Assembly: GCA_963782885.1 (NCBI GenBank)
Contig: CAWALL010000013.1
Span: forward strand, 186,001 to 250,000
DNA length: 64,000 nucleotides
Reading direction: 5' to 3'
Source of the DNA: DATAOG01 sp963782885
GTDB lineage: Bacteria; Pseudomonadota; Alphaproteobacteria; Geminicoccales; Geminicoccaceae
In this document: piece after piece, positions 62,546-64,000 of the stretch
Layout: every line of letters starts with the position of its first letter
Numbering within the stretch: the stretch's first letter is position 1
The notes under the pieces: generated by a model
Database searches by the model: none
The model's input: the letters and a program-made list of their open reading frames with translations, nothing else
Told to the model about the DNA's origin: nothing
Program-made: the position numbers and the translations under genes

Positions 62546-63681
62546 CCGGCCTGTCCCTGTCCTGGCGCCGCTTCCGGGCGATCCTGATCAAGGAATTCAT
62601 CCAGATGCGGCGCGACCGGCTGACCTTCGCGATGCTGATCGGCATCCCGCTGCTCCAGCTCACGCTGTTCGGCTACGCGATCAACACCGACCCCAAGCAC
62701 CTGCCGACCGCGCTGCTGCTCGCCGATCGCGGCGTGTTCGCCCGCAGCCTGGTCCAGGCGCTCGAGAACTCGGGCTACTTCGAGGTCACGCGCCAGGTCG
62801 CGAGCGAGGCCGAGGCGGGCGAACTGCTCGCGCGCGGCGACGTCCAGTTCGTGCTCAGCATTCCTGAGGACTTCTCGCGCGAGCTCCTGCGCGGCCGCCG
62901 GCCCGCGGTCCTGCTCGAGGCGGATGCCACCGATCCGGTTGCGACCGGCAATGCGCTGGCAGCGCTGGCCGCGCTCAACCGCACCGCACTCGCCCACGAC
63001 CTGAAAGGCCCGCTCGCATCGCTGAAGGCCGGCGAGCCCGCGTTCGATCTGCGCGTCCACCGCCGCTACAACCCGGAAGGGGCGACCGAGTACAACATCG
63101 TCCCGGGGCTGATCGGCACCATCCTGACCATGACCATGGTGATGATGACCGCGATCGCGGTCACCCGCGAGCGCGAGCGCGGCACCATGGAGAACCTGCT
63201 CTCGATGCCGGTCCGGCCGTTCGAGGTCATGCTCGGCAAGATCGTCCCCTTCATCGTGGTCGGCTACTTCCAGGTCGTGGTCATCCTGGTCGCCGGCCGG
63301 CTGCTGTTCGGGGTGCCGGTGCTGGGCTCGCTCTGGCTCCTGTCGCTCGCCCTGATCCTGTTCATCGCCGCCAACCTCGCGGTCGGCTTCACCTTCTCGA
63401 CCATGGCCGAGAACCAGCTGCAGGCGATGCAGATGACCTTTTTCTTCTTTTTGCCGTCGCTTTTGTTGTCCGGCTTCCTGTTCCCGTTCCGCGGCATGCC
63501 GGAATGGGCGCAGATCGTGGGCTCGGTCTTTCCGCTCACCCACTTCCTGCGGATCGTCCGCGGCATCCTGCTCAAGGGCAACGGCTGGAGCGAGATCACG
63601 CCCGAGCTCTGGCCGATCGTCCTGTTCATGATCGCCGCCGGCGCGATCGCGCTGAACCGCTACCGCGAGACCCTCGACTGA
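62542..63681 (+). CDS. ABC-2 type transporter permease
   Basis: This protein of 379 residues has an N-terminal helix (FRAILIKEFIQMRRDRLTFAMLIGIPLLQLTLFGYAINTDP), a large periplasmic domain (about residues 50-180) and five C-terminal membrane helices with TEYNIVPGLIGTILTMTMVMMTAIAVTRERERGTMENLL and GMPEWAQIVGSVFPLTHFLRIVRGI. It matches YbhS/YbhR-type efflux permeases. Only one permease gene is present, so it probably acts as a homodimer. Confidence 0.94.
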   Translation: MTGLSLSWRRFRAILIKEFIQMRRDRLTFAMLIGIPLLQLTLFGYAINTDPKHLPTALLLADRGVFARSLVQALENSGYFEVTRQVASEAEAGELLARGDVQFVLSIPEDFSRELLRGRRPAVLLEADATDPVATGNALAALAALNRTALAHDLKGPLASLKAGEPAFDLRVHRRYNPEGATEYNIVPGLIGTILTMTMVMMTAIAVTRERERGTMENLLSMPVRPFEVMLGKIVPFIVVGYFQVVVILVAGRLLFGVPVLGSLWLLSLALILFIAANLAVGFTFSTMAENQLQAMQMTFFFFLPSLLLSGFLFPFRGMPEWAQIVGSVFPLTHFLRIVRGILLKGNGWSEITPELWPIVLFMIAAGAIALNRYRETLD

Positions 63682-63687
63682 GGCAGC

Positions 63688-64000
63688 TTAATTCTCCTCG
63701 AGCGCGATCACGCGTGCGGGTGCGCCGTCGGCATCGGGGAGCTTGAGCGGCAGGCAGCAGAGGAACGTGCGCGGCCGCGTTCAACGCCGCCGTGTTCGAC
63801 GAGATACTCGATCAGGATCACACCGTTCCTGAGCAGCACGTCGTGCGTCACGTGCTCCGCGACCGGCCGGATTTCCCCCTTGAGCAGGAGCCGGATCGTA
63901 TAGTCCTGCGGGAAATCGAAGGCGACCGCCCGCGGCTGGCGCGCCAGCAGCCACGCCGCCGCCTCGCGCTCGATGAAGGGCGCCTCGGTCCAGAACTCCG
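63688..64000 (-). pseudogene. Cyclase family protein (kynurenine formamidase-like), partial and frameshifted
   Basis: The minus strand from the window edge reads EFWTEAPFIEREAAAWLLAR, AVAFDFPQDYTIRLLLKGEIRPVAEHVTHDVLLRNGVILIEYLVE, the C-terminal half of the cyclase/formamidase family. Around 63,765-63,775 one base is out of place; the expected ending TFLCCLPLKLPDADGAPARVIALEE is read in another frame to TAA 63688-63690. The metal-binding N-terminus lies outside the window. Confidence 0.75.

Overview
This 64 kb window comes from a high-GC alphaproteobacterial chromosome. The best indicators are the mdh-sucCD-sucAB-lpd gene order, a RegB/RegA redox two-component pair, TRAP and LivK-type solute-binding systems, and small families such as DUF4170, DUF1127, DUF3008 and DUF29. 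A Rhodospirillales- or Geminicoccales-like lineage fits, but this is an inference from gene content. No rRNA, tRNA or CRISPR array is visible.

Layout. Positions 1-1,750 hold the tail of an operon whose second gene (DUF4276, TOPRIM-like) is interrupted by a complete IS1595-type insertion sequence with inverted ends and an 8-bp target duplication. Positions 1,770-7,400 carry DUF4170, a frameshifted nitrilase-family amidase, two paralogous periplasmic binding proteins, two abutting gene relics and a lipoprotein. Positions 7,478-26,100 are an accessory region rich in toxin-antitoxin genes: two VapBC pairs, a PIN gene with an unknown partner, a RelE/XRE pair, HigBA, a HigA relic, an XRE-ImmA/IrrE plus DUF4411 pair and an orphan HigA. 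Interspersed are a DUF29-UxaA-DUF29 cluster, a molybdenum hydroxylase pair, AmtB, an AraC-MGMT protein and a peroxiredoxin. The 24.1-25.7 kb part is clearly more AT-rich than its surroundings, which suggests transfer.

Positions 26,200-26,450 contain six copies of a 9-mer in non-coding DNA. From 26.7 to 37.2 kb the genes are mostly housekeeping-like: a ComM/YifB ATPase, a frameshifted metallo-hydrolase with a divergent LysR regulator, pyrD, an Asp/Glu racemase, Cu/Zn SOD, an EF-G-like GTPase and an ABC-F protein. Positions 37.2-39.8 kb are decayed: a cytochrome b/molybdopterin oxidoreductase scar, a VapC relic and a broken REC-GGDEF-EAL gene. A sugar-nucleotide epimerase follows, preceded by five 18-bp tandem repeats that form a translated-looking leader.

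Positions 41.1-50.0 kb are the TCA-cycle block, transcribed leftwards: malate dehydrogenase, succinyl-CoA synthetase, 2-oxoglutarate dehydrogenase E1 and E2, and lipoamide dehydrogenase. Next come a large RTX-type secreted protein with a divergent RHH/PAS-like regulator, RegA/RegB, a complete DctPQM TRAP transporter, and a TetR-regulated HlyD/ABC-2 export operon with an 18-bp perfect palindrome upstream. The window ends inside a cyclase-family gene.

A recurring oddity is the number of otherwise well-preserved genes broken by one- or two-base indels, often in homopolymers. Either this genome is decaying in places or the assembly contains indel errors; the sequence alone cannot decide.
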